A stretch of 64,000 bases of DNA from Spirometra erinaceieuropaei (lineage: Eukaryota; Platyhelminthes; Cestoda; Diphyllobothriidea; Diphyllobothriidae), in NCBI GenBank assembly GCA_902702965.1, contig CACRXP010000002.1, forward strand, positions 4,105,859-4,169,858, read 5' to 3'. The notes beneath the pieces were generated by a model that saw only the letters and a list, made by a program, of their open reading frames with translations, was not told where the DNA came from and did no database searches. Position 1 is the stretch's first letter, and each line of letters begins with the position of its first letter. This document shows positions 1 through 42,036 of this stretch, piece after piece. Position numbers and translations under genes: made by a program.

Positions 1-3000
1 GCGAAAATATCTCCACAGGAATGGAAACTGCCAAGGAGGCTGAGGAGCGTGCTGCTCGTGAAAGAGCTCTGCTACCACTGGAAGTTCGCATGAAACAGTT
101 CCGGGAGATGTTGATTGAAAAGCAGGTATATATGACGTCTTAAGTTTGTGTCAGGTCATACAACCGTTACTGCTGTGTTACATTCAATGTGCCTACATAC
201 GGAGCGTCATCCTACTTAGAGGCCAAATTTGACTCTTTGCCTAGGTATCCGCCTTTTCGACTTGGGAAAAGGAGCTTCATAAAATAGTTTTCGATCGACG
301 GTACCTTCTTCTCACCAGCAGAGAGAGAAAACAAACCTTCGAATCTTTCGTTAAGGAACGAGCCGACGAGGAAAGAAGGGAAAAGAAGAACAAACTGAAG
401 GAGAAGAGGGAAAGATTTACTGAACTACTCCAGGAAGCAAATCTCTCTTCCAAGTACGTAATTCAAGTTGGCCGAGTTCTGCTACATTTACATTTTAAAG
501 AATTTCCTCCACTTATAAGAAATGTGCCCTCGTAAAATATACTCAGGTGTACTTGAAACTGCAGCTAGCTGTGCGTAGAAAACATATTTTTTTCACAAGT
601 TGTTGGATTAACGCCATATTTCAGGCAAAAGGTCAAAAACGCTTTTGGTTTTTTTTCTTATCGATCCCCTTGTTTTTCGTACTTGCCAGATCTTCGTTCT
701 CGGATTTCTCTTCAAAATACGCCAAAGACGAGCGATTCAAGGGCATTGAAAAAATGCGTGAGCGTGAAAGCCTGTTCCAAGAATTCATATCAGACCTACG
801 TCTTCGTGAAGAAGAGAAGCACAATCAGAAAGAGAAGGTACGTATTCTTCTATCCGGAAAAGTTAGTAAAACTGGCTTAGCAAAATGGGAACACTGCCGA
901 GAACAACCTGTCGGCTGTCAGAAGCATAGCCGTCCATCTGCTATAGTAATTGTCATTTGCGTTGTATAAAATCAGTAGGATTACGCTCATCCGCATTTAT
1001 TGTAGGCGGTTCGTAAAGTTTTAATGCCCACAGTCTAGGAGAAGTTGTGATTTCCACCGTCTTAGTTGTGTAGTCACCCATCTAACACCTAGGCATTTTT
1101 GAGGTCGTTTTTGTCTGTTAAAGGCGGCTTAGATGCAACTTCCGCCACATCGCTAAATTTTAAATTTTTCACCCGAAGTCCTTTCCCAAGTTTGCTCTCA
1201 ATATACTGTACGTCACCATTTGACTGTAGCTTCCGACATCGAAAAAATTAACCCTGGCTCAATTCAGTATATTAATTTGGTTTTACACCATTGTTGAAAG
1301 TAAACATGGTTAGAAAGCATAAACAAAAAGCTACCAACCATTGTCCCTTTTTACATTTTACTATTCTCCTAGCCAAAAGTGCTGGAAAAAGAACTATCAT
1401 TGTGGCTTGCGAAGTTTATTAAATGTTATTGCTCTTCCTTTCATCGGCCAAATTGGCCTTTCTCGCGGGCCTTAGTTGTGTTGTGCATGCTCTGTAATTT
1501 GCCTTAATACTCTCAACTGGTTATCGGGATGCTTCGAAGACCAATATGCGCTTATGCAGCTTTCGGGTCTTGGGCTTCTTAAACTACCACCATGGCAAGA
1601 AGTGCGACTCCTTCAGATGCCAAAGGGCCGGTAGTTTTGCCCGAATGATTTGGCGTTCTTGCGGGTGTTCTACAGACTTGGGAGGCGGATCTGCAGTTGA
1701 TGACTGTGCCCTCGTACTCAGCCCATTTTTCACGCCCTCACACCGTTACACAGGTCAGGAATTAAGTAGTAAGTACCCCTTGTGTCCGTATGTGAAGGCT
1801 TTGGAACATGGTGACTGACTTCTACTTACTAAAGCGGCTTCTATAATATTTTCTTTTTTTAACTATAACTATTTGACTGCAGCATATAGCCTAATCAGAA
1901 ATCTGTTGTTTGAAACGTACGTACATTTTAAAGGCTGCAACGTGCCAGCTCGTAAATTTAGTAGCACCGTTTCTCGCTGTTTTAAGTTGCCTTTCGGACA
2001 GATGTACTGGTGCTCAAGTACGTTTCATTTGTTATGGAAAAACCTTGATTCAACATAGTACCGTTCATTACGCAAACCTCTCCAGGTAACGCTCAGGTGC
2101 TAAATTCTTCGTCAAATTTATTCGGACATCTTAGTCCACGAAGCTAAGCATTAATTCCTAACTTACTTAACCTCGTTTGGATTCTTGAAAACTAGTGGTC
2201 CCACTGTAGTTTGTCTAATTTTCAAAACCAAACACCTCGGCCCGCAGCCTTTTTGCCTACTACGTATGGAAGTCTTTGAAGGCATTCCCAAGCTAGTTTC
2301 TACTAACAACTAAATTTATGGTTACTAAAATCGGCTTTCTTTCAGAAACTTCTGGAGAATCATTACAGGTCTATTTGGCTGGAGTCATGGATTTTGTGCC
2401 GTCCGCGTACTGGCGCTTACTGCAGGATTATTTGGTGTATGTCAAGTTTGGCTTAAGCAAAGCTTATCTTGCGTGACAGTGCATGCCTATTTTGTCCAAA
2501 ATAATTAGCCGTCCGAAACCGCCTCACGAATCCGTATAAAACGCTGTTTCGTTTAAAAAAACTTTTAACTTGACATTTAAGATAATGCAATAGATATCAC
2601 GAACTGCCTTTTTGACGCACTACAGCTCGCACAATTTAACGACCGATTAGTTTCCGGCACTCCCGTTGGGGCTTTCACAGTCCTGATTGCGGGCTATGCA
2701 TAATCAAGTCTACTGTACAACAGATAGGCGTTCGCAGGACCTTTGGTGTTCTTTCATTGATCTGTTCACCTGACCCGTGACATCGGCGGAAGCAACCCGA
2801 ACCGATCGCATGGAAGATAACGCCATCTATAGCAGGTTTGTTTAAACCAATGATCGTATATGCAATCGAATCCGCGACATGTCTGCTTAGGTCTTCATCG
2901 TTCACTAAAATTTTTGGTGGCTGTACTCTTGCCGTGACAGATTGAATGTCAGATCGGGTCATTAAACTTCTAACAGGTTATGTTGTTGCTAAGTTGTACT

Positions 3001-6000
3001 GTCTGCGACTTTCGCGCTGTACTTCCCCCTTAGGGTAGGGTATATGTCTAATTTTTGAGTTAAAAATTTCCCCACTGTAATTATCGGGGTGCCCACTTTA
3101 CTAAAGGTTTACTAGAGAAACCCGAGCGGTTACTCCATACACCGCCTTATTCGCCTAATAGCCCAAATCTTTTTGCCTGCATTGATTGCAAACCTAACCT
3201 CCGGTAGTTGGGATTTACTTTTAAGTAAATAATTTGACTTTTAACCTCCATCAGATTTCCAGACATTCATATAACTCTTAAGCACTACTGCGCCAAGCAA
3301 TCCTTTCTAATGAATTTACGGTCATCGGGCGCTTGTTCAATTAGGTTGTCACAGGGATGTTAAAGGTGGGGAGTAAAAAACCAAACAGGCTAAAAGACCC
3401 CCATTCTGACCATTTAAAAAAGAACTTTCAGCAATTAGTGAAGTTGTGAAACTAATTATCCCTACTTTTGCTATTCCCGACCGAGAAAGCCTCTTTCACT
3501 TGGCTATTTTACTGGCTTGGTTGTCCGCTATATCAGTCTCTTACTGGTCGGCCGTCGTCAATTTTTCTCATTGGAGGAAAAACTGCATTTTCACTAAGTA
3601 CAACCTATTTACATGCTACAGTTTCTCTTTGTTGCGGCACTGAAACTCATTTCTGACCCAGTCGTCCTTTAGCATGGGTGAGAAATTGAATGTGACTTAC
3701 TCTTCTCCTGGCCCCCTCTAATTGCTAGCTTGCATTCTTGAGTAACAAAAGTTAATTTAAAGTAATACACTTATTGCGTAATTAGTCATGCTAACTGCAC
3801 AGGTACTAGTTAAAAACCCAGACACGTGTTTCGCCATTTTTTGCGGCTATCCCGCTGTAGCTGATGGATTCCGGCCTATCCTATTTTTCAGTCCGAACTT
3901 TAAAAATTTCGTTTCGAAGGATTTACTCCAAGTTAGCGCATTAATTTCCGAGATTAGAAAGGTAAAGCAATACACTGTTGAAATAACTGGCGTGCCGGTT
4001 GTGCTTATTTTTTGTATTTTTGGCCTGCTGTCTGCAATCTGACGAAAGTGAGGCCACTGTACTCACCCCGAGTTCCTGCCTGACAAAGTTCAGCGCAGAA
4101 ACCTTAAATACTGATTAGCAAGTCCGACTGCACAATCATACTTTATCGCGCACAGCCTCAGAATGGACCATCTCAGCTGTTCGGGTTTGTAACCAGCGTC
4201 TTGTCGAAGACGAAAACAGTGGTGTAACGGCCTGTGGTAAATCCTCGCGTTAACGAGCGGCCGCTCGATGCCTGAATGAACTGAGGATGTTGAACAGCAA
4301 TGTGGCCTCTTAATTAATTTCTTTTGTGCGCATCACCTGTTCACTTGAAATTTTCCCATTACAGGTTAAAAGCGACTTTATAAGTCTGCTGAAAGAACAA
4401 AAAAACCTTTCTCGGCATTCCCACTGGTCCGACATAAAAAAGAAAATCGGTTCCGACCCTCGTTACCGTGCAGTCGACTCTTCAAGTCGACGCGAAGATT
4501 GGTTCAAGGAGTACGTGCGTAAACTAGAAGAGGTATCCACAACCGTCCGTTTTCTTTTGATTGCATATTTCATTCTACCTCTTTTATTTTTGAACACGAC
4601 TAATGAGCTCTGTCCGTACAACCGAAAGTTGTAATAATTCCTGGTTCAGCCTCCTTTCAGAATGTCACGAACATAACGACAGTTGATTGATTATTGGCAG
4701 GTTTGAATAATTCATTTGACCCAATTATGAAAAAATCGGCGTCCTTGGTGGAATTTGAACTCACAACAACAAGGGCAAGGTTTGAGTACAGCCAATGCTG
4801 TCGTGGATTCAAATCTCACCGAGACCGCAGAGTTTTTCACAATTGGGTTCAATGAATAACTACTGTTGACAGTGGTTTGGGACTCCAGTGACGCTGCGCA
4901 ACTATCTCAGTCACTGTCATTGATGTCGGCAGTCACGGGATGAGGCAGACGGTTCGGAGTCCTTTCGCACGGAGTCAGCGTATTCTGTGTTTAAGCGGGA
5001 CTCAGCCTGCCAACCACCAATCCCCTGAGTTTGAGGATTAACAGAAGGACAGTGGTGGCCTTGAGACACGGCAGTGTTCATACTGGTCGGTCAACCCCGG
5101 GAGGTGCGTTTACAGTACTGTCAGGCAGGGAGAAGTTGTTTGGCGTCTTTGGTACGGATTGGCGTGGTGTGGTTGTTTTTGATGGTGTCGGTATTAGAAT
5201 GAATTGGCAGTGGGACTATCGAAATCGGTTGAACGCCGGCGTTGTTCTTGACTTCTTGACTCCTTGTTTTTGTTTAATTCAAAGATCGATGCGCCCTTCT
5301 CTGTGATGGCTCGCTGCTCTCGTCTATTGTGTGCCAAGAATATCACTGGGGTATTATACGTGCTTTTACAGTGGCTCCTCCGTCATTGTCAACGGGAACT
5401 CGTAGCAACTTCCTACCGGATCAGTAGTCTCCTTTGCTAACATCCTTTGGATTGCCATCTTCATGGCTCGGCCGCCCAACCAAAGCTGAGAATGCCCAGT
5501 CTTTGCAAAAGTTTTGGACATGCAATCGATTCTAGGATCTGGGTGTCTGAGATCGTTCCTCATAATAATCTGAAGCACATGCAAACCATCACTTCTTATT
5601 CAAACTGAAGCTGGTCATCGTCTTCAACGGGGAAACTTCTGTCAGTTGTGCGACCAGAATGTCAGACCACATCTGACCTGGCCTTATTACTACAAGAGAT
5701 TGCATTTTTTTCTCTGTGAATCCAAAAGCTTTCATAGAACGGTTGTTTTCAGCTACTTCGTTGAAGCATGGTCAGTAAGACATGATTGCTTCTTCGGCCA
5801 AAGTGCCGAAAATCAATCCTTAAGTTGAATTGCCCTCATATTTGAGGAATAGGTCTGATTAGCCACCATATTTTCTCACCGATACCCGCGATATTGTTCT
5901 TTTTTCATACTGCGTACTTGTATTCTAGTCAGCTCGCCTACCATGTTTGCCTTTATCCATAGAGCACTGCTCGAGAAGACAGCGAAGCTCGCAAAGAGAG

Positions 6001-6821
6001 AGAAAAGCGTGAGCGCCAGGAGGCATCTATTCGGAAGCGGGAAAAGGAAGTGAAGGAGGCCCTTTCAAACACAATGATTGAAAGAGACAAGGAGCGGGAA
6101 TCTCATTTGCGTTCAGACGCCGAGTCCACTTATCACTCACTTCTTGTCGATTTAATCAAGGACGATAGCCTATCGTGGAAGGAAGGCAAAAAGATCCTCA
6201 GAAAAGATAGTCGTTGGGAGTCTGTTGGTGAGATTCTCCCCCGCTCCGAGCGCGAAAAGCTTTTCTTGACCCACATCGACAACCTCTCAAAGAAGACCAA
6301 GGACATCCTATACAAGTTTTTCAATGATTGTGAGTCGGTAGGTTCCTTCTTCTGGTTCTACCTCTTCTCATATAACCTTTAGATAACTTTCTCGAGCAAA
6401 TGGAAAGAAGTTAAGCGAAAATTGCAGGAGGACTCCCGCTTGGAAAAATTACTTTCCAACGAACGCGTAAGTTAACGCGCTAGTAAAAATATCCTGGGTT
6501 CAGAAATGTGAGAATGAGTTCAACTACTGGTCAGATGAGATGGAGTCCAAGGCCAAAGACAACTTTATGGAACTTTTGAAGGAAAAGTCTTTCCTTTTGC
6601 AAAAGTAACTACTTTATTCTCATTTATTTTTTCCTAGGGCTAAGCGCCAGTCGTCTCAGGAGGATACATTTTTGGATGACGTTCTCAGCACATTGAAAGT
6701 ATGTCTCCAGCATGCATCTGAATATTTTTTTTAGGAAGACAAACGGTACACTGCTCTAGATTCAATGCATCCTCAACGGCTCCTGCTTTTGGAAGAGTAC
6801 CTAGTCAGGCTTTCCGACTAA
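1..6821 (+). CDS. TCERG1: Transcription elongation regulator 1 (TCERG1/CA150), 3' part, six FF domains
   Basis: Exons: <1-125, 245-453, 690-837, 4365-4532, 5963-6337, 6383-6466, 6504-6604, 6638-6698 and 6735-6821 (TAA). Every junction is GT-AG and the phases close, giving about 451 codons. The protein keeps the order of animal TCERG1: FF1 from MKQFREML across exons 1-2, FF2 from RERFTELL across exons 2-3, FF3 in exon 4 ([18 protein letters not shown]), a charged linker and FF4 in exon 5 (RKDSRWES), FF5 around [12 protein letters not shown], and FF6 ending in [13 protein letters not shown]. In the family the FF repeats bind the phosphorylated RNA polymerase II tail and splicing or elongation factors in the nucleus. 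The WW domains must lie upstream of the window. The first exon may start at base 19, after a possible AG, instead of running in from the left. Identification is firm; the exact 5' edge is not. Confidence 0.93.
838..4364 (+). other. TCERG1 intron 3 (3.5 kb), no recognised content
   Basis: The intron is bounded by the donor GTACGT at 838 and an acceptor TTACAG ending at 4364. I see only short chance ORFs, and no transposon domain, tandem array or RNA gene. Confidence 0.7.
4701..4862. repeat. Head-to-head palindrome of two 5'-truncated tRNA-like repeats
   Basis: This lies in TCERG1 intron 4. Bases 4701-4800 carry the minus-strand form of the tRNA-like repeat seen near 47.8 and 50.9 kb, from its outer flank (ATTCATTTGACCCAATTATG) to the anticodon-arm region (GTACAGCCAA). 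Bases 4801-4862 carry the plus-strand form from the T arm (GTGGATTCAAATC) through AGTTTTTCACAATTGGG. Both copies have lost their 5' halves and meet near the centre. They are diverged and the B box is damaged (GATTCAAATC instead of GGTTCGAATC). Confidence 0.7.
4863..5962. other. Remainder of TCERG1 intron 4, nothing recognised
   Basis: Intron sequence up to the AG acceptor before 5963. Short ORFs on both strands show no domain or coding character that I can name. Confidence 0.6.
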
Positions 6822-6992
6822 AAACTTCTCCCGTGTCTGCGAGACCTTTAGGAGTGTAGATGGTTTAATTCTTTTTAAACGTGATTTCCTACATTTTACG
6901 CTGTTTGTTAATTTTGCCGAGGATGGCGAAAAGCATTCGTCTTCTCACTGTATTGTGCCCAACTCCACATTTACAAACACATTGTGTACTTA

Positions 6993-6998
6993 AATAAA
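6993..6998 (+). terminator. Poly(A) signal of TCERG1
   Basis: An AATAAA hexamer lies 172 bases after the TCERG1 stop codon. It is the first one downstream in an AT-rich stretch with no coding features, so it is the natural 3'-end signal of the gene. The cleavage site itself cannot be read. Confidence 0.65.
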
Positions 6999-9080
6999 AA
7001 GGAAACCGTTGCCTATGTTTTGGTTGCTTTGCTTTGCTCCGTTTCGGTGTTCCGTCTGTGCATACGTGTTTTCCGCCCGAAGTAGAAGTGGCCTAGCGCA
7101 TTTCCGTTGTGCTCGACGTTGACAACTAGGCTTAACAGTACAGAGGACTCTTACTGCCTATTACCTTGGTTCCTTATCTGACCCAGGCGTGCAAACCCGA
7201 CTCCGATTTGGTATCCTGATGATTCCGAGAGTGTATTGGCACCACGATCGCCTCTGGCGTTGGGTCTGACGAAATCAAAATTGCCGGTCGGCAGCGTTGT
7301 TCCCAAACAAATAAGTTGTGCTGTCAATAGGCTCCACCCACCAATTTCCGACCGTCTAAGCACGCGTAAAGTTGTCTTAGGCCTCCTGTATATCAACGTC
7401 GTTAGTAAAGGACTTGCATCAGTCGCGAATGCCACTCACGAAAGTCGTTTGTAGGGAACTGTAAACACTTGCATGAGCAGGTGTTATTGTGACTTACAAC
7501 TGACTGCAGCAACATCACGCATTGTGATAGATGGCGACCAGCGGCTGTTCGTACATGTGCCCGAAGATTGGACGCTGGTGTCATCGTAGGCACCGTTCCG
7601 GGAAGGACATCCATCCAGACTACCGGCTGCAACCACCTTACGTTACCCCCCAAATATCTAAGTAAGCATCCGACAGAGGGGTGGCGGGCGCGGGCACGCT
7701 GATCGCGTTGATTTTATTTGTTATGACTCGTTGCATTAATTTTGTGGTCAAGCAGTCAGAGTGCTTTCAGTGCTCAAGGCGTTTTGCAAAGTCCACCTCA
7801 TCTTCGACCTCTACCGACGACTAAGAACAAAGCAGCAACTGGGGTCGTGTACGTAGCCTCCTAGCCTTCGGCGCTGACGTTGCTCACCGAAGGATGGGAG
7901 GTCGTTGTAACCTATAAACCACACCAAAACAGTCGCACGAATTGGTCTCGTAGAACGGTGCGGGAAATTGGTGTATGGTCATTTTTACGGAACCCGGAGG
8001 TGAGAGAGAGAGAGAGTAGAACGGCCGGCTAAGGTTGCGGCGTCCGCTTAGCGCGGGAACTGTTTAACGAACTTCAGTGAAAATATTCTATCACCTTGCG
8101 CGTAGGGTCCTCCGGATACCCAACGGACAGCGCGAATCATGTTCATGAGTCGATGTGACTCGCGACTTGGGAAAGTGCCCATTCTATTCTTCCCGCAGGA
8201 CTTCTACTCTAAGTTGGCCAGTTTTCGCTGCCTAGGCGCGCTTCTTTCCCGTCTGCAAGATCTGGTATAGGTGGTATGCGGTTTGCAGTCCCTTCACGGT
8301 GAGATGCGCTTTTACGAGTGAAACTGCTATAAGTCGAAGTGTCATATTCCAGCAGTCGTCAGGCGCTACTTCCTGTGGATGCCACCAGGTTTAACATGCG
8401 TTGTGAGGGCTGGTCCCTGATGTCCTCGTAGGACTTGACGAGTAGTAGTCACAGTTGTCCACCTACATCTACCAATGTTTTGGACGCTAGGGTCCCCAAC
8501 GAAAGTGCACTCTTGAGTTAGCCAAATTTTGACCTGCATACCCAGTGGTCACAATTAATAGGAAGAGGAAAGTGTTCTCATCAATCGGGTGGTGCATAAT
8601 TTGACGCAAAGCTGTGGAAACTCCATAAAGTAATAGCTGGGCCCCGTCTTTCGCGGGCTGATACGCAACTTTTGGTTTTCCTCTTTCCAGTTCCAACAGC
8701 ACTGTCGTCCCGCTCCCCTGCAGTAACGGTTCTGGTCTTCGGTGTTTTGGTTTTGTTGGGTAGAGTCGTACGTAGGTCATTAAGGTATCTTTAGATTGCG
8801 CTTTCCAGGTTGCTCATATTGCAGCGCATCGCGACAGGCGATCTGCACTAGAAAACCACAAGAACCGGTTTGACAGTGAAAGAAATATGGGACAGATTTG
8901 CTCCTCGCAATCGCTTCTCTTTAACCTGTAAGGTGTTACTGTTCAGGATAGTTTTTGTGCCCATTGAACTAGTTTGGGGCTTTTAACCCACAACTTTTTG
9001 ATCTTCGATGAGCCTGGAGGGTTCGTTGGTCTTGACTATCTTTATGGCCAAGTTGAGTTATTTTGCCCCCAGGTTGTTAT
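6999..9080. other. Intergenic DNA, no gene recognised
   Basis: The stretch lies between the TCERG1 3' end and the long-TIR element. ORFs stay below 100 codons on both strands and resemble nothing I know. A short (GA)n run sits near 8002-8014. Confidence 0.6.
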
Positions 9081-10068
9081 CCTACTACAGTGGGTGGCCG
9101 ATATCATAAAATGTTGGCAGAAACTAACATACGTTTTCGATTATGAAGGATTACGTAGGTGGGGCTGTAGTACTAATTGTCTTGTGGCATAATCCCATGA
9201 TATTTCGGACTCGCCAGTATGTTGGCTTTTAAGTGCACCTTTTTGATATGTGAAAACTGTAATTGACAAAAGATGGCTACGTAAGCACTGCCTTTTTGCA
9301 CATATTTTCGATGGCCTTATAAATCCAAGTACGTTTTAGGGGAACCATGCACAAAATATGGTTTATTTTATTTGGTTGTTAGCAAATCGCGTCATACTCG
9401 CATTTTATACTCGAAGGAGTACCTTTTGGCTTTGGAGAAATTTCTAATTATGAAATTTTAAGACGTACTTTATTTATTCATGCAGTATCGTACCTGTTCG
9501 TTTATTAATACTCTACATAAGGTACTCAACATAGTCCGCATCCGTTGGAAATTTGGTGAACTCTAATTAGTATCTTTTTAAAGACATAGGGGAATGTATG
9601 ATTCTTCTTATGCGGAAAGTATACACCCTGTGGACTGAGATCGCTAAACGCTTGTGCGACGGCAAATCACACTCAAAATTATTCGTTAACTGGAAGACTT
9701 TTTCAAAGCCGAGATGCACCCTTTCCTCGAGCACAAAATACGAAGACGTGAATGGCTAAGAAATGGGCACAAAAAGAAATATTTTGTGCATGTTTTCTAC
9801 AAAGCGTATTTGGATATATAAGGCCATCGAAAATCTGTGAAAACTGCTTACTTGTTAAGTAGCAGTTTCTTTTTTACCGAGTTCAGTACATACAGAAGCT
9901 CGCAAAGAAGTGCGTTTAAAAGTCAACATTCTGGTAAGTCCGTAATACTATAGAAAAGTGCCGCCTGACAATTAGTATTACAAATCTACCTAAGTAATCT
10001 TTCCCAACGCAAATGCGCATTTCAGAATTTCGGCAAATGTTGCGTGAGATCGGTCACTCACTGTATAC
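9081..10068. mobile_element. Non-autonomous element with about 295-bp terminal inverted repeats (copy 1)
   Basis: The left arm (about 9081-9375) matches the reverse complement of the right arm (about 9768-10068) in long collinear blocks. Examples are the ACAGTG.GTG.CCGAT outer edge, AGTACTAATTGTC facing AATACTAATTGTC, GTTGGCTTTTAAG facing GTTGACTTTTAAA, and TTTTCGATGGCCTTATA in both. About 390 bp of spacer has no coding potential. The element near 39.3-40.7 kb shares the arm sequence, so this is a family. The long diverged arms point to an old foldback-type DNA element; no transposase is visible, and I cannot define a target-site duplication. Confidence 0.75.
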
Positions 10069-12050
10069 GCCTCTGTCCTCTCCGTCGACGTTTATGGGCG
10101 ACAGTGAGCCGGTAGCCAGCTCCCTGTGTACTGATTATTGACCAAAAGGAAGTCCTTCTATATCGGTCCTCTTTTTTTTACCAGCGCATCGAGTTTCAGC
10201 CAGGTTTTAGTCCCTTCGCCCGTGCTTCTGCTCCAGCCTAGACAATTCTGGGACGGCTTTTTGCCAATTGTCAATCAATACTGGCTCACGTCGGGCTAGT
10301 GATAGTCCATAAGCGTCTGTTGGTGCGTTTAACAGTGGAGGATGCTTACTGTGCTATGAAAGTCTCTTTTCAAGTACCTTTGCGCCACATGGGTCTACTA
10401 ATGCAGGGCTTGCAAGAACTGTCTGTATGCTCATTTTCGTACCAGGCAGTGACTTACATCCGTGCTGGCGTTTGCAGATGACTCCCCATTTATGTTTTAC
10501 TACTGTTGCGAGCTGCGCTACAGGCAAAGAAATTGGCAACTAGGCACGCGGCGTTCGCCCAGACTGAGGTTTTAAAATGTGCCTTTAAAAACTTACTGAC
10601 TGGGGTTTGCGACACTAAGTAGTATATATCGTAATGCAAAGCAACTCCGTATATTGTTAGATGCGGTCTTCCTGTCGAGAGTCTCTGCTGTTGCACGTGC
10701 CGATCTTACTGGGCGACATGCCTACCTGAGGAGTGAGTATTTTTCACACCCAGCTGCTTCCTACTAAATGGCATTGAGAAAAGCCCCGCGGGTGGGTGTT
10801 TGGAAAATGTAGCGGTTTTGAAGTGCAGTAAATCCTGAAAGGAAATAATTCTTTCTAAGAAAGTCCCGTGCGTTTTTGGAACACGACCTACTTGCTTACA
10901 CGCCGTCAAATTTCCCACGCGTTTACCACGAAAAATATTTGTATAGGTCTCATGGCGTGGCTTGAAGTGAAAACTTGAAATACATCGGACAAAACCGGCA
11001 TGATATTTTCACGGTCTCATATAGCCCATGTGCACCCGCGCAGGCTTATTCGAAGCCCGGAAATATTCCCTAAAGTGGGACCTTACTTAAGGGTAGTATT
11101 TTTTCCTCTTAACAGGGTCCTTAGCCACATGTTATCCCCCACAGAACGACAACAGTAGATTGGCTTTTGTAACTTCTTTTTTAAAAAAAAAATGCCTGTA
11201 GGCTTAAGCCAAATTATCTACGAGGTTCTCATTATGCATTCATATCTAGACTATATGCACCAGACTCTGTGTAGAGAAAGTAGCGTGATCTGCCGAGGAA
11301 CTGAACCCACGCAGTCGGGTCAGGCGGCAGAAGAGACTCGACAAAGCACATGTATCTGGAATTTTAGCTTGTACCCATAATGGGAGTATGGCTGAGCTAC
11401 TGATAGATTTGCAAGCATCACTACAATGCGATCATTCTGCAGACGTTGGTGAAATTCAGCTCAAGTATCGGCACCGAGCGTCAGACGTCTCATCGCGAGG
11501 ATATTGCCCTAGTGAAGCTATAGCCTAGAAGATATCTGTTTTTGAAAAAAGCTACATAAAAAGGCACCAGTCAGCCGACAAATTTTTTTCTACATGTAAA
11601 ACCTCGTCATGGGTGACGGAAACCCTCTATCGAAAACCGACACGCTTTTAGATATTCCACTGGGACATGAGTAACCTTTTCTACTTAGTGTTTAGTGGGT
11701 CGTCATTCATGTCGAACATGCGCAGCACCATGGGTAGTGAATTTTGCGGTGTTTCGCCTGCCACCTATTCGCTCGATTTCCAGGGAAGGCAGGGAGGGGG
11801 GGGGTGGGTCTTTGCTCCCTTTACAAACCCAAATACCGCGAGATTATTCACTGGTAAGATTGTGTTTGTTAAAAAATGCAGGATTTTCGTCAACTCGGTA
11901 CTTGGACGGTATTCGTCTTCTACCTCCACCGGTCAAATATTTGCTGTGGCACTTTGGGATTCCTTTTTTGAGATTGAGGGCGACAAGAGTACACCGAAAA
12001 CTGTCAGGGCTTTTTTTTCTCCATCGTACAGTATTAGCCACCGCGTACGA
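10069..12050. other. Intergenic or 5' flank of the TACC gene, nothing recognised
   Basis: No domain-bearing ORF. The open frame that continues into the proposed TACC first exon begins at 11667, but the sequence before the ATG at 12051 has G runs and no protein-like composition, so I treat it as 5' flank or UTR. Confidence 0.5.

Positions 12051-42036
<29,986 letters not shown>

Noticed and set aside
11667..12050. N-terminal extension of the TACC first exon to the upstream ATG
   Set aside because: The sequence has G runs and low-information residues unlike the exon; the ATG at 12051 is the better start.
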